From NCBI GenBank assembly GCA_034926635.1, contig JAYFQX010000011.1:1-64000 (forward strand): DNA of 64,000 bases, written 5' to 3'. The stretch is from Christensenella sp034926635 (GTDB taxonomy: Bacteria > Bacillota > Clostridia > Christensenellales > Christensenellaceae). Shown one piece after another: positions 36,801 through 45,679 of this stretch. A program made the translations under genes and the position numbers. Positions within the stretch are counted from its first letter, which is position 1. Every line of letters begins with the position of its first letter. The notes below the pieces were generated by a model. The model had not been told where the DNA came from and ran no database searches. It saw nothing but the letters and a program-made list of their open reading frames with translations.

Positions 36801-39800
36801 GATATTGATTATGAATTTATCGGGCAGATAAACGCGCAAACAGGGGAAATTGTTACGTTCGGCAGCAGCGATACAGGGAGTCTTCAGCCGGCATGTTCCT
36901 TAAGAAGTTATGATGCGGAACTGCCGATCGTGCTGGAAAACATGGTGTTGGGTGGGTATTATGAGGAAGCGCTTCGGGCATTAAGCCGGAAACATATAGT
37001 AAAAGCGCTTACCAAAATGGACGTTTATACCTGTGCCTTTCCGACGCGGCAAGGGGAAAACTCCGGTCAGAGACGAAAACAATGGAAATGCTGTTGGCTG
37101 GATAAGGCGCATTCCTATATTTTGATTACGAGGACAGATATCACGGGGCTTTTTGCCGCAGAGACAGATCCATTGACAGGACTTTATAACAGACAGGCGT
37201 TTTATCGCCATGTGCGCGAGGAAATTGATGCGCACCACGATAAAAAATATGTGCTGCTGCGTTTTGACATTGACAGGTTCAAAGCCTATAACGATGTGTT
37301 TGGTATGGAAGCGGGAGATCAGCTTCTTTCCGTTATTGGGCATGCGATGCTTGCTGCGGCAGAAAAGCATTTTGTGCTCGGGCGTGTGCAGGCAGACCAT
37401 TTTGTAGCGTTGCTCCCGGAAGAAAAGCTGAATTTGGAATCCGTACAAAAGTCGCTGGATAATTATTCGTCGGCTTACTCCGCAAACTTTCATTTGACGT
37501 TCAGCGTTGGTCTTTATCGCGTAACGGAACCGGAAATCGAAGTATCGCTGATGTGCGATAGGGCGCTGCTTGCACTGCAAGCGGTGAAGAGCAGTTATAA
37601 CAACAAAAAAGCCTGGTATACCGAGCAAATGCGCAAAAAGTTAATTGAGGAACAGGGTCTGATTGACGATATGGATCAGGCGCTTAAGGAAGGGCAGTTT
37701 GTTTTATATTTCCAGCCACAGGTGAATTTCGATGATGGTTCTTTGATTGGCGCAGAGGCACTGGTGCGCTGGGATCATCCGAAACATGGATTGATTTCGC
37801 CGGCGAATTTTATTCCGATTTTTGAAAAAAATGGTTTTATATCCAAGCTGGACGCTTATGTCTGGGAAAAAAGTTGCCAATATCTGCGTAGTTGGCTGGA
37901 TCGTGACCACCGGATTCTTCCGTTATCCGTATCCGTCAATATTTCCCGGATCAATATTTATGACGATACCCTATGTGACAGGCTAAAAGCCTTGGTGGAA
38001 AAATACCGGCTACCGCCGTCTTATTTAAAGCTGGAAATTACGGAAAGCGCTTATATGGAGAACCCGACACAGTTAATCAACGTTGTTAAACGCTTGCAGG
38101 CAATGGGCTTCACCATAGAAATGGATGACTTTGGGTCCGGGTATTCTTCGCTGAATACGCTCAAAGATGTGCCGGTGGATGTGCTAAAGCTGGATATTAA
38201 ATTTTTATCGCAGGGGGAAAACGATGCGCGCGGCGGCCATATTCTTTCATCCGTCATACGAATGGCACACTGGCTTAAAATCCCTGTCATTGCCGAGGGC
38301 GTGGAAACAAAAACACAGGCGGATTACTTGAAAAGTCTAAGCTGTTTTTATATGCAGGGATACTATTTTGGCAAGCCTATGCCAGCATTGCAGTTTGAAG
38401 AACTGTTGAAAAAGAAGGCACTGGGACCCATCAACAGCTATAACAGCGTTGATCTGGAAGGGATCGCCGCATTTTGGGATCCGTCTGCGCAGACAGCGTT
38501 GATCTTCAACAGCTTTGTGGGCGGTGCTGCCATTTTGGAATACAATAACAATACCGCCGAAATTCTGCGAGCCAATGACGAATTTTATGCCCAGCTGCGA
38601 ACCACAAGGGAAGCATATCTTGAAAAGCAAAGGTCGACTTTGACGCGATTTGAAGAAGAATACAAGGATGTTTTTGTGCAGATGCTGGAAACAGCAATCA
38701 AGACGGGAGGCGAGGCAGAATGTGAAGTTAAAAGTCTTCCGCTGGCAAAAGGCGATAAGACGTTCTGGACGCGGAACCGCGTGCGGCTGCTTGCCAAAAA
38801 TGGAAATTCCGCACTCTTCTATATACTGACGGAAAATGTAACGGATAAAAAAGAACTGGCGGAAAAACTGCGTGTCAGCCAAGACGCCATGCAGTTTGCT
38901 ATGGCGCAGGAAGGACGGATCGTGTGTGATTACAGCCATAAGGATAGGACGCTTATAATTCCGGAGGAATACGCCAAAAAACACGGTCTGCCAGTATCAA
39001 TAGCGATGTCGTCATATAACAGAAAACAAATCGTTCCGGAAGACCGCCCGCGGTTTGTTGCGTTATGTAGGAAGATCCACAGGGGAAGCAAAAACGGAAG
39101 CGCGTTAATTCGGATATTTGATGCAAATGGATCATATGACTGGCAGCAAATTCGTTTTGTTACGATATTTGCGGATGGCGGTGCTCCCGTACGTACGATT
39201 ATCACGATCGAGGATGTCAGTGCGGAAAAAGAACGCGAGATTGAGAACCAGCGCAATCGCCTGCTGATCGAAAAGACCGGAGTGTGTATGTTTGATTACG
39301 ATCTTCTGACAGGGAGTCTGCGTTTTCAAACCTATGAAAAAGGAAGGGGAATTTATACCATCAGTATCCCCGACTACTATAACTATATCAACACGGATGA
39401 AAGCAGGGTACACCCGGATAGCAAAGAGATGCTGCGCGCGTGGGTTCTTAGTTTAAGGTCGGACGAGTCTCTTACGGGATCGTTTGATTATGTAGCTGAC
39501 AACTGGGGAGACGGTTATCAGTGGAGCCGTATTTATTATATCAAAATCATGGATGAAAACGGGATTTTGAATCGCGTAATAGGGCAGATTGATAACATCC
39601 AGAAAGAAAAAGATAATGAAGCGCTCTTTACGGAGATGAACGAACGGTTGGGGAAAAAGGCTGTTGGAGAATCTTATAACAGCGTACTGCTGGAGCATGT
39701 TTTAAGTCATCTTTATCATTCTAAGGATATGGAAAGCGCAATATGGCAGGTTCTGGAGACTCTCGGCAGATTTTATGACGTCAGCAGGGTTTATATTTTT

Positions 39801-40922
39801 GAAGATATTGAAAACCATGCGTGCTGCAGGAATACCATTGAGTGGTGTGCCCCCGGGGTGCACCCGGAAATACAGAACCTGCAGAGGTTATCTTATCAAG
39901 AAGACTTAGGGAATATGTATCATAAGACCCTGAATGAAAATGGGGTATTATATTGTACGGATATATCGCTTTTGCCAAAGAAAATGTATCAGATCCTTGC
40001 ACCGCAGGGAATCAAGTCTATGCTGCATTGCGCTATTTTGGACAACGGCGTATTTTGCGGGTATATCGGCTTTGATGATTGCCATGAAAACCGCGTTTGG
40101 ACAGAGGAGCAGGTAGCGACGCTGACGTTGGTATCAAAACTGATCGGCGCATTTTTGATCAAAGAGCATAAGGATGAAGAAGCGGCGTTTTCAGCTGATT
40201 TCCAGGCTGCGCTTGATGATAACGAGGCATTTATCTATATTATTGATCCCGAGACCTATGAGATTTCCTATAATAACAAGAAGATACAGAATTATTTTGG
40301 TAGTTCTTTTGAAGGAAAGTATTGTTATCGGGAATTTTTGAAGCGTGATCAGCCTTGTGAAAAATGCCCGGTGGCGCGGCTGAGGGAAGAAGGAATTACC
40401 GAGGCAATGGAGATTATGCGCCCGGATGGTCTGCTTGTACTCACGCAGGCTTCGCCGCTGCGCAGGAATGGGCGCGATTTAGTGATGGTTTCAAGCATTG
40501 ATATGTCGGATGTCTCGAAAATCAGAGAGACGCTGCATAAGAAGGAAGCCTCTATGCAAGCGCTTTACAACGCGATCCCGTGCGGCGTGATCCAATATAA
40601 AAAGCAGAATGGAAAATGGAGCGTGGTTGATTTTAACCGGTTTGCGTGGGAGGCTTTGGGGTATGCAAGCGGGGAAGAATATACCCGCGCGGTCCGCAAT
40701 GGCGTTTTTGAGGAGCGGATTTATCCGGAAGATCAGAATAAGGCGCTGCACGCTCTTCATAAGGCTCTGCGGGATGGAGATCTGATTTCTTTCATTCCGC
40801 GTGTGATAGGGAAAGACGGCAAAATACGTCATATGCATACAACGCTGCAAAAAGTGGTATTCCCCGGAGGAAATATTCAGATACAGGTGATTTTTTATCA
40901 AATTGGGGAACAGGAAACCTGA
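33852..40922 (+). CDS. Giant soluble multi-PAS/GGDEF/EAL/GAF c-di-GMP signalling protein
   Basis: 2356 residues, no membrane helix or signal peptide, so cytoplasmic. Order: two PAS-like domains (about 10-275); GGDEF with an intact GGDEF motif (near 354); about five PAS-like segments with a Cys cluster CHDCRSC; a second GGDEF (from about 1107) whose active site is degenerate (RVQADHF near 1177); an EAL domain (about 1270-1520) with EALVRW, VNIS, ITES, MDDFGSGYSS, LKLDIKF, EGVET all intact; three PAS-like segments; a GAF domain (about 1945-2105); two terminal PAS domains, one with CEKCPVARL. It can probably both make and break c-di-GMP. Start with GGAG 6 bases upstream. PAS limits are by eye. 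Confidence 0.87.
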   Translation: MAEKKPYHNIINSVLQSVLENTTDIVFVKGLDFVYLGASKPFVQMVGKDSVKEVVGKTDQELFDDEGLTECYHKNDQFVMEQGVPRIDYEEPLPGINGKPRYGLVSKYPIMGKDGKAVGVLGIAREVTHEYEASRDYQKELDYLLDLQGDVRTAFLFDLTEWRIVAVRNQDKANSIISDCHTIEDYLKNAANCVADSEEARSFFRSFSKENMLKWYESGKRELKLEYLRRMPDGKERWVQNEIRFLTDPVTRHISIVFILRDIDEIKRAEKELERAAEYDAMTGLLNRNSTMKRIGNFLAQDGAAGTHALFMIDIDNFKTINDTFGHQKGDEVLVEVASSIRHSFRDTDIVGRIGGDEFFVLMKNIMDIKTARRKARELIEALQYVCPTSCIAFELSGSVGISLYEASGKTLDELYAEADAALYKAKSAGKNRFAFSFDDDAPQEPENLETGFNSPVNLQALMENMDGALLVVEITEDEEIRVIYANNSIFRGVVFTGQRERKNAFINLIVKEDLDGFREALLSAARDKTVLDYDYRIYGEKDEVLWRHARGTCLPDSNYGIQRMLIVASDITKIKKNEEKLAFAELRYRTAIEQSDLLLWAVDLRTKELVFSGPGAQLLGCGGKTYYDPLYSRIENGAIHPDFITEFRRMYEDIYAGRESGEYTIVTIGENGMEYPGRACYQLLKDSQNKPYYAIGTTVPLMKEQELELYRTMEHGGVFSVRIDEDFTLIYGNDRYYAIHGYTRKSMLVKLANKCKAYIHPEDLPAVRIRINETLDEGKTTAMWFMRIITEDGEIKHTQVSGEFRKQQDGSYLMNGVVIDITDRKLPTLALEKQKAGLKERYDNMLYLRENPGKNIIASAYLDLTANSCHDCRSCYEKIREEVNSDTADGYFAAVSRQQADPAQTSVYERRFNREALITRFEAGVSQVSCEYRIWVGSEDAIWVRSNILMIRNPQTEHVEGLVYAVDINAEKNIQFTVDRLLDIDYEFIGQINAQTGEIVTFGSSDTGSLQPACSLRSYDAELPIVLENMVLGGYYEEALRALSRKHIVKALTKMDVYTCAFPTRQGENSGQRRKQWKCCWLDKAHSYILITRTDITGLFAAETDPLTGLYNRQAFYRHVREEIDAHHDKKYVLLRFDIDRFKAYNDVFGMEAGDQLLSVIGHAMLAAAEKHFVLGRVQADHFVALLPEEKLNLESVQKSLDNYSSAYSANFHLTFSVGLYRVTEPEIEVSLMCDRALLALQAVKSSYNNKKAWYTEQMRKKLIEEQGLIDDMDQALKEGQFVLYFQPQVNFDDGSLIGAEALVRWDHPKHGLISPANFIPIFEKNGFISKLDAYVWEKSCQYLRSWLDRDHRILPLSVSVNISRINIYDDTLCDRLKALVEKYRLPPSYLKLEITESAYMENPTQLINVVKRLQAMGFTIEMDDFGSGYSSLNTLKDVPVDVLKLDIKFLSQGENDARGGHILSSVIRMAHWLKIPVIAEGVETKTQADYLKSLSCFYMQGYYFGKPMPALQFEELLKKKALGPINSYNSVDLEGIAAFWDPSAQTALIFNSFVGGAAILEYNNNTAEILRANDEFYAQLRTTREAYLEKQRSTLTRFEEEYKDVFVQMLETAIKTGGEAECEVKSLPLAKGDKTFWTRNRVRLLAKNGNSALFYILTENVTDKKELAEKLRVSQDAMQFAMAQEGRIVCDYSHKDRTLIIPEEYAKKHGLPVSIAMSSYNRKQIVPEDRPRFVALCRKIHRGSKNGSALIRIFDANGSYDWQQIRFVTIFADGGAPVRTIITIEDVSAEKEREIENQRNRLLIEKTGVCMFDYDLLTGSLRFQTYEKGRGIYTISIPDYYNYINTDESRVHPDSKEMLRAWVLSLRSDESLTGSFDYVADNWGDGYQWSRIYYIKIMDENGILNRVIGQIDNIQKEKDNEALFTEMNERLGKKAVGESYNSVLLEHVLSHLYHSKDMESAIWQVLETLGRFYDVSRVYIFEDIENHACCRNTIEWCAPGVHPEIQNLQRLSYQEDLGNMYHKTLNENGVLYCTDISLLPKKMYQILAPQGIKSMLHCAILDNGVFCGYIGFDDCHENRVWTEEQVATLTLVSKLIGAFLIKEHKDEEAAFSADFQAALDDNEAFIYIIDPETYEISYNNKKIQNYFGSSFEGKYCYREFLKRDQPCEKCPVARLREEGITEAMEIMRPDGLLVLTQASPLRRNGRDLVMVSSIDMSDVSKIRETLHKKEASMQALYNAIPCGVIQYKKQNGKWSVVDFNRFAWEALGYASGEEYTRAVRNGVFEERIYPEDQNKALHALHKALRDGDLISFIPRVIGKDGKIRHMHTTLQKVVFPGGNIQIQVIFYQIGEQET

Positions 40923-40966
40923 TAAAGATTTGAATCTGAAGAGATAGATCAGGATCGAGGAGTGTT

Positions 40967-41779
40967 ATGAAGGCGAAAAAACTAAGGGCAGTGTATTTTA
41001 GCCCAACGGGGACGACGCAGGCAGTTGTGCGCGAAGTTGCACGCAGCCTTGCAAGGGAATTGCAAATAGAGTATACGGAAACGGACTTTACGCTGCCTTC
41101 GGCGCGTCAGGATCCGCTTGTTTTCGAAAAAGATGAGCTTGTGGTGTTTGGCACGCCGGTTTATGCAGGGCGTGTGCCGAATGTTTTGCTTCGATATTTA
41201 TCTGAGATGCAGGGAAAAGGCGCGCTGGCAGTCCCCGTTGTTTTGTTTGGAAACCGCGCGTTTGACGACGCGCTTGCCGAGCTTGCAAAGATCCTGCATG
41301 GCGCAGGATGCCATATCCTTGCTGCAGGCGCGTTTGTAGGGGAACATTCGTTTTCTTATATACTTGCCAAGGGGCGACCAGACAAAAACGATCTGCTGCA
41401 AGCGGAGAAATTTGCCGTCAGCGTCGTACAAAAGCTGAAAACAACCGACTGGGCGGCAGAGGAGCTAGGCATCCCGGGCGATCCGGAAAAATATTACCAG
41501 CCCCGTAGTGCGCATGGAAAAGCTATTGACATCCGTAAGGCAAAACCCGTTACGGGGGAGGCATGCGACGAATGCGGGATTTGTGCGACGGTATGCCCTA
41601 TGGGCAGTATACCGGAAGAAAATGTCCGTGAATGCACGGGCATCTGCATAAAATGCGGGGCATGTATCAAAAAATGCCCGAAGCATGCCAAATATTTTGA
41701 CGATGAAGGTTATTTATATCATAAAACAGAGCTTGAGAAAAAATTCCAGCGGCGTGCAGAGATCCAATTGTTTTTGTAA
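40967..41779 (+). CDS. EFR1-type flavodoxin-like plus 2[4Fe-4S] ferredoxin protein
   Basis: 270 residues. An N-terminal flavodoxin-like domain opens with VYFSPTGTTQAV, the FMN phosphate loop, and has FGTPVYAGRVPN. A C-terminal bacterial ferredoxin follows with CDECGICATVCPMGS and CIKCGACIKKCPKHA, eight Cys for two clusters. Such EFR1-family proteins carry electrons in anaerobes; the partner is unknown. GAGGAG precedes the ATG by 5 bases. It lies 44 bases after the giant signalling gene and may be cotranscribed. Confidence 0.88.
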   Translation: MKAKKLRAVYFSPTGTTQAVVREVARSLARELQIEYTETDFTLPSARQDPLVFEKDELVVFGTPVYAGRVPNVLLRYLSEMQGKGALAVPVVLFGNRAFDDALAELAKILHGAGCHILAAGAFVGEHSFSYILAKGRPDKNDLLQAEKFAVSVVQKLKTTDWAAEELGIPGDPEKYYQPRSAHGKAIDIRKAKPVTGEACDECGICATVCPMGSIPEENVRECTGICIKCGACIKKCPKHAKYFDDEGYLYHKTELEKKFQRRAEIQLFL

Positions 41780-41788
41780 TTCCCGTGG

Positions 41789-41817
41789 TTGCCTGAAATC
41801 CTTCTGTATATTATAAT
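41789..41817 (+). promoter_or_regulatory. tgt promoter
   Basis: TTGCCT (41789-41794), a 17-base spacer, perfect TATAAT (41812-41817). Confidence 0.7.
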
Positions 41818-41850
41818 AGACAGGACTTATAACAGAAACGGGGACTACGG

Positions 41851-42960
41851 ATGAATTTCAGTTTTGAGATAGGAAAAAAAGACAGCGCAACAAAAGCGCG
41901 TAGCGGCGTTTTGAAAACGCCTCATGGTGAGATTAAGACGCCTGTGTTTATGCCGGTAGGCACACAGGCGACGGTAAAGGCAATGACAAACGATGAGGTG
42001 CTTGCCTGCGGCGCGCAAATCATTCTCGGAAATACCTATCATTTATATATGCGCCCCGGTCATGAGCTGATTGCCGAAGCGGGCGGGCTGCATTCTTTTA
42101 TGAATTGGAACAAACCGATTTTGACGGACAGCGGCGGATTCCAGGTGTTTAGCCTGGGCGATCTTCGAAAATTGACGGAGGAAGGCGCAGCATTCCAGTC
42201 CCACCTTGATGGTTCGCGTCATATGTTTACGCCGGAAAAAGCAGTAAAAATTCAGGAAGCTCTTGGCTCGGATATCATGATGGCATTTGATGAATGTACG
42301 CCATATCCGGCGGACTATGAATACACAAAGCATTCCATGGAGCGCACGCACCGCTGGGCGCAGCGCTGTAAGGACGCGCAGACAAATGACAAGCAGGCGC
42401 TATTTGGCATTGTGCAGGGAGGGATGTACCCCGATTTGCGCAAACGGAGCGCGCAGGCAATTGCAGAAATGGATTTGATCGGCAATGCGATCGGTGGTCT
42501 TTCGGTCGGAGAACCCAAGCCGATGATGTACGATATGCTTGATGTAGTAACAGACATTCTCCCAGAAGAAAAACCGCGTTACCTGATGGGCGTAGGCACC
42601 GCAGATTGCCTGGTGGAGGGCGTGGCGCGCGGCGTGGATATGTTTGACTGCGTGCTGCAGACAAGGGTGGCAAGGAACGGCACGGCGCTGGTGCGCAACG
42701 GCAAGCTGGTGATCCGTAATGCAGAGTATGCGCATGATTTTCGACCGATCGAGGAAGACTGCGATTGCTATGCGTGTCGCAACCATACGCGGGCATATAT
42801 TCGTCATCTGATTAAAACGAATGAAATATTGGGGTCGGTACTGTTGTCGATTCATAATACAAGGTTTACCATACGGCTGATGGAAGAAATGCGCGGGCAT
42901 ATCGAAGCAGGGACTTTTGAAGAATTTTATCGTAATTTTATGACTGATTTTAGATTATAG
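41851..42960 (+). CDS. tgt: tRNA-guanine transglycosylase
   Basis: 369 residues. Swaps guanine-34 for preQ1 in GUN-anticodon tRNAs during queuosine synthesis. Landmarks: the active-site DSGGFQVFSL, GGLSVGEPK, nucleophile region MFDCVLQTRVARNGTA, and the zinc site CDCYACRNHTRAYIRHL. The ribosome site is weak (GGGGAC). It ends with TAG. yajC follows 93 bases later with its own promoter, the common tgt-yajC order, although queA and the ruv genes are not here. Confidence 0.97.
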   Translation: MNFSFEIGKKDSATKARSGVLKTPHGEIKTPVFMPVGTQATVKAMTNDEVLACGAQIILGNTYHLYMRPGHELIAEAGGLHSFMNWNKPILTDSGGFQVFSLGDLRKLTEEGAAFQSHLDGSRHMFTPEKAVKIQEALGSDIMMAFDECTPYPADYEYTKHSMERTHRWAQRCKDAQTNDKQALFGIVQGGMYPDLRKRSAQAIAEMDLIGNAIGGLSVGEPKPMMYDMLDVVTDILPEEKPRYLMGVGTADCLVEGVARGVDMFDCVLQTRVARNGTALVRNGKLVIRNAEYAHDFRPIEEDCDCYACRNHTRAYIRHLIKTNEILGSVLLSIHNTRFTIRLMEEMRGHIEAGTFEEFYRNFMTDFRL

Positions 42961-42973
42961 TCATAAAAAACAG

Positions 42974-43002
42974 TTGACTATTATTATTTGAAACGATAAT
43001 AT
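42974..43002 (+). promoter_or_regulatory. yajC promoter
   Basis: TTGACT (42974-42979), a 17-base spacer, TAATAT (42997-43002). Confidence 0.65.
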
Positions 43003-43053
43003 AGTTTATAGTGTGTTTTGAATTAAAAAAATGTGGAAAGGCGGTAAAATGAT

Positions 43054-43446
43054 ATGTCGACAAGCGCGTTGAGCGGGTTTTCCGGCTCCAACATGATGAC
43101 TTTGTTATTCCCGATCCTGTTGATCGTTATTTTTGTTGTGCTGATCATTGTTCCGAACAAAAGAAAAGAGAAAAAATTTAAAGAGATGGTGGAAGCCCTG
43201 CGCGTCGGCGACAGGATTAAGACCATCGGGGGATTCTATGGTAAGATTTCCGCGATCAAGGAAGATCTTGTTACGATGGAGTGCGGCCCGGATAAAACAA
43301 AACTGGTGATTGCAAAGGGCGCGATCGCTTCCGTAGAACGGGACGACGACGCCAAAGAGCCGCCGAAAAAAGAAGAACCTGAAAAGGTGGAAGCTGCTAA
43401 AGACGAGGCTCCCAAGGCAAAGGATGCCGCAAAAAAGAAAAATTAA
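43054..43446 (+). CDS. yajC: Preprotein translocase subunit YajC
   Basis: 130 residues. One membrane helix (LLFPILLIVIFVVLIIVPNK) followed by the conserved cytoplasmic part with VGDRIKTIGGFYGKI, and a charged Lys/Glu/Ala tail. Accessory subunit of the SecDF-YajC complex. AAAGGCGG lies about 10 bases before the ATG. A terminator follows, separating it from the SCIFF peptide gene. Confidence 0.94.
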   Translation: MSTSALSGFSGSNMMTLLFPILLIVIFVVLIIVPNKRKEKKFKEMVEALRVGDRIKTIGGFYGKISAIKEDLVTMECGPDKTKLVIAKGAIASVERDDDAKEPPKKEEPEKVEAAKDEAPKAKDAAKKKN

Positions 43447-43468
43447 GGCAGCCATCACTTGAAAAAAT

Positions 43469-43504
43469 CCGTACGGTATTGTATGATATTACCGTAAGGT
43501 TTTT
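43469..43504 (+). terminator. Terminator between yajC and the SCIFF peptide gene
   Basis: ACGGTA (43473-43478) pairs with TACCGT (43490-43495), with outer CC/GG pairs, followed by TTTTT. The SCIFF ribosome site begins right after it, so partial read-through is likely. Confidence 0.65.
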
Positions 43505-43521
43505 GAGGAGGTTTATGAAAA

Positions 43522-43665
43522 ATGAAGCATATTAAGACCGTTACAAAAAGCAATCTGAAAGATACGCTGAAGACGGGCGGTTGCGGCGAATGCCAGACGT
43601 CATGCCAGTCGGCTTGCAAAACGTCTTGCACACTTGCAAACCAGAAGTGCGAAAAAAAATCATAA
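43522..43665 (+). CDS. scfA: SCIFF six-cysteine ranthipeptide precursor
   Basis: 47 residues: MKHIKTVTKSNLKDTLKTGG leader, then a core with six Cys (positions 21, 24, 28, 32, 36, 43) in the pattern CxxCxxxCxxxCxxxCx6C. This is the SCIFF family (six cysteines in forty-five residues), nearly universal in Clostridia. The maturase links Cys sulfur to neighbouring residues as thioethers. GAGGAGG lies about 10 bases before the ATG. The function of the mature product is not established; a signalling role has been suggested. Confidence 0.93.
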   Translation: MKHIKTVTKSNLKDTLKTGGCGECQTSCQSACKTSCTLANQKCEKKS

Positions 43666-43685
43666 GATAGACATGTAATAAAGGC

Positions 43686-43721
43686 GGCGGCAGAATTTGT
43701 GATCTGCCGCCACTTTTTTTT
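43686..43721 (+). terminator. Attenuating terminator between SCIFF peptide and maturase genes
   Basis: GGCGGCAG (43686-43693) pairs perfectly with CTGCCGCC (43704-43711), followed by eight T. It would keep peptide transcripts in excess over the maturase. Confidence 0.9.
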
Positions 43722-43744
43722 GAACGAAGGAGGAACAAAAGAAT

Positions 43745-45079
43745 TTGGTACATTTAATAGAATTTTGCGGGCATTATGCGGCACTGGATGTGGAATCCGG
43801 GGCAGTGCACGCGGTTGACAAGGCCGCGATGAGCGTTCTGACGTTTAAAAATGCGGGTAAAACAAACGAGCAGATTATCCACGACCTGGGCGAAGAGGCA
43901 CAGGACGTGTTAAATGAAATAGACGAATTGATCGCGCAGGGGCTTTTATATTCTGCGTGTGAGATGGATGCAGAGCATATTCGTTTTAACGAACCGGTGA
44001 TCAAGGCGCTTTGTTTGCTGATTGCACAGGACTGTAATTTGCGCTGTTCCTATTGCTTTGCACAGACAGGGGAATATCATGGTACGCGAGCACTGATGGA
44101 TCTCAAAACGGCAAAGGCATCGCTCGATTTTTTGATTTCCCATTCAGGCAACCGGAGAAATTTGGAAGTTGACTTTTTTGGCGGGGAACCGCTGATGAAT
44201 TTTGACGTTGTGAAAAAGACGGTAGAGTATGGTCGGGAATTAGAAAAAAAGTTCAATAAGAATTTTCGTTTTACGCTCACCACAAACGCCTATCATGTTA
44301 CGGACGAAATGGCAGATTTCATCAACCGGGAGATGAAAAATGTCGTCATCAGTATTGACGGTCGTAAGGAAGTACATGACAAGATGCGTAAAAACGTCGT
44401 GGGGGAAGGCAGCTATGATCGTGTGTTAAAAAATGCACATAAGATTATTGACGGCCGCGGCGGAAAAGAATATTATGTGCGCGGTACCTATACGGCGGAC
44501 AACCTGGATTTTGCCGCAGATGTTTGTGCGATTGCGGACGCTGGCTTTGACCAGGTTTCCGTTGAACCCGTGGTAACAGGAGAAGATTATGCAATCCGGG
44601 AGGAACATATCCCAGAGATCAAGCATGAATATGAGATTTTGGCGCGGGAATTTTTGAAACGCGAAAAAAGCGGGAACGGGTTTAACTTTTTCCATTTTAT
44701 GATTGATTTAAATTCCGGCCCGTGCCTCAACAAACGGCTGCGCGGCTGCGGCGCAGGCAGCGAATATCTGGCGGTGACGGCAGACGGCAAGCTTTATCCG
44801 TGTCACCAGTTTGCAGGTATGGAAGATTTTTATATGGGCGACGTGACGGACGGGAACGTAAACCCTGAGATTGCAGACGACTTTTTAAAAACTCATGTAT
44901 TTAGCAAGGAAGGGTGTTCCGAGTGCTGGGCAAAATATTATTGTTCCGGCGGTTGTGCGGCCAATGCGTTCCACGCAACAGGCAGTATTCGCAAACCTTA
45001 TAAAATTGGGTGTGAGACCGAAAAGAAGCGGATTGAGACGGCGATTGCCATCAAGACATTCCAGGAAGAGCTTTTATGA
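43745..45079 (+). CDS. scfB: SCIFF radical SAM/SPASM maturase
   Basis: 444 residues. TTG start at 43745 with AAGGAGG about 11 bases upstream; the product opens VHLIEFCGHYAALDVESGAV as in the family, a peptide-binding RRE-like N-terminus. The radical SAM cluster motif is CNLRCSYCF (near residue 97); the SPASM domain has CGAGSEYLAVTADGKLYPCH and CSECWAKYYCSGGC for two auxiliary 4Fe-4S clusters. It forms thioether bridges in the SCIFF peptide. The stop overlaps the next start (ATGA). Confidence 0.95.
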   Translation: MVHLIEFCGHYAALDVESGAVHAVDKAAMSVLTFKNAGKTNEQIIHDLGEEAQDVLNEIDELIAQGLLYSACEMDAEHIRFNEPVIKALCLLIAQDCNLRCSYCFAQTGEYHGTRALMDLKTAKASLDFLISHSGNRRNLEVDFFGGEPLMNFDVVKKTVEYGRELEKKFNKNFRFTLTTNAYHVTDEMADFINREMKNVVISIDGRKEVHDKMRKNVVGEGSYDRVLKNAHKIIDGRGGKEYYVRGTYTADNLDFAADVCAIADAGFDQVSVEPVVTGEDYAIREEHIPEIKHEYEILAREFLKREKSGNGFNFFHFMIDLNSGPCLNKRLRGCGAGSEYLAVTADGKLYPCHQFAGMEDFYMGDVTDGNVNPEIADDFLKTHVFSKEGCSECWAKYYCSGGCAANAFHATGSIRKPYKIGCETEKKRIETAIAIKTFQEELL

Positions 45080-45594
45080 TCAGTTCATATAATGGAAAAG
45101 AACCGAAGTTCAAAGAACGTGTTTTTGTTCACGAAAGTGCCGTAGTCATCGGTGACGTGCAGCTTGACGCGGATGTCAGCGTGTGGCCATGCGCTGTCCT
45201 GCGTGGTGACGTCAGTGCAATACGGGTACAAAACGGCAGCAACATACAGGATGGCTGCGTCTTGCATACCATGACAGACAAACCGCTGTTGGTCGGTAAA
45301 AACGTGGTAGTCGGACACCGGGCGGCTCTGCATTCCTGCGTGCTGGAAGACGATGTATTGGTCGGTATCGGCGCGATTGTATTGGATGGCGCAGTGGTGG
45401 GCAAGGGAAGCTGGGTAGCTGCGGGAAGCGTATTGCCCCCGGGTAAAATTTATCCCGGAAATATGCTCATTATGGGCTCGCCCGCAAAGGCTGTCAGGGA
45501 ATTAACGGATGGCGAGAGAGCAGCGCAGAAAAAGAATGTATCACGGCATATCCAAAAAGCACAGCTTTATAAGGAAACCGAAAAACCATTGTAA
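45076..45594 (+). CDS. Gamma-class carbonic anhydrase-like protein
   Basis: 172 residues, left-handed beta-helix. The metal-binding His residues of the family are visible in DGCVLHTM and VGHRAALHSC (GHxxxxH). It opens with the usual family stretch ending VFVHESAVVIGDVQL. By family it would be a zinc or iron carbonic anhydrase, but many YrdA/PaaY-like members have no shown activity. It overlaps scfB by four bases, so is coupled to it, which may be chance. Confidence 0.85.
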   Translation: MISSYNGKEPKFKERVFVHESAVVIGDVQLDADVSVWPCAVLRGDVSAIRVQNGSNIQDGCVLHTMTDKPLLVGKNVVVGHRAALHSCVLEDDVLVGIGAIVLDGAVVGKGSWVAAGSVLPPGKIYPGNMLIMGSPAKAVRELTDGERAAQKKNVSRHIQKAQLYKETEKPL

Positions 45595-45679
45595 GCACAT
45601 AATATCAAGCGAAATGGGTGGTTTTCTGCCGACTGTTGCGTATTTGAAATTGATTTGACCGTAGTAATATGGTAAAATG

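Noticed and set aside
35421..36839. A 472-codon minus-strand open frame
   Set aside because: Antisense to the giant PAS/GGDEF/EAL gene, low-complexity composition, no ribosome site.
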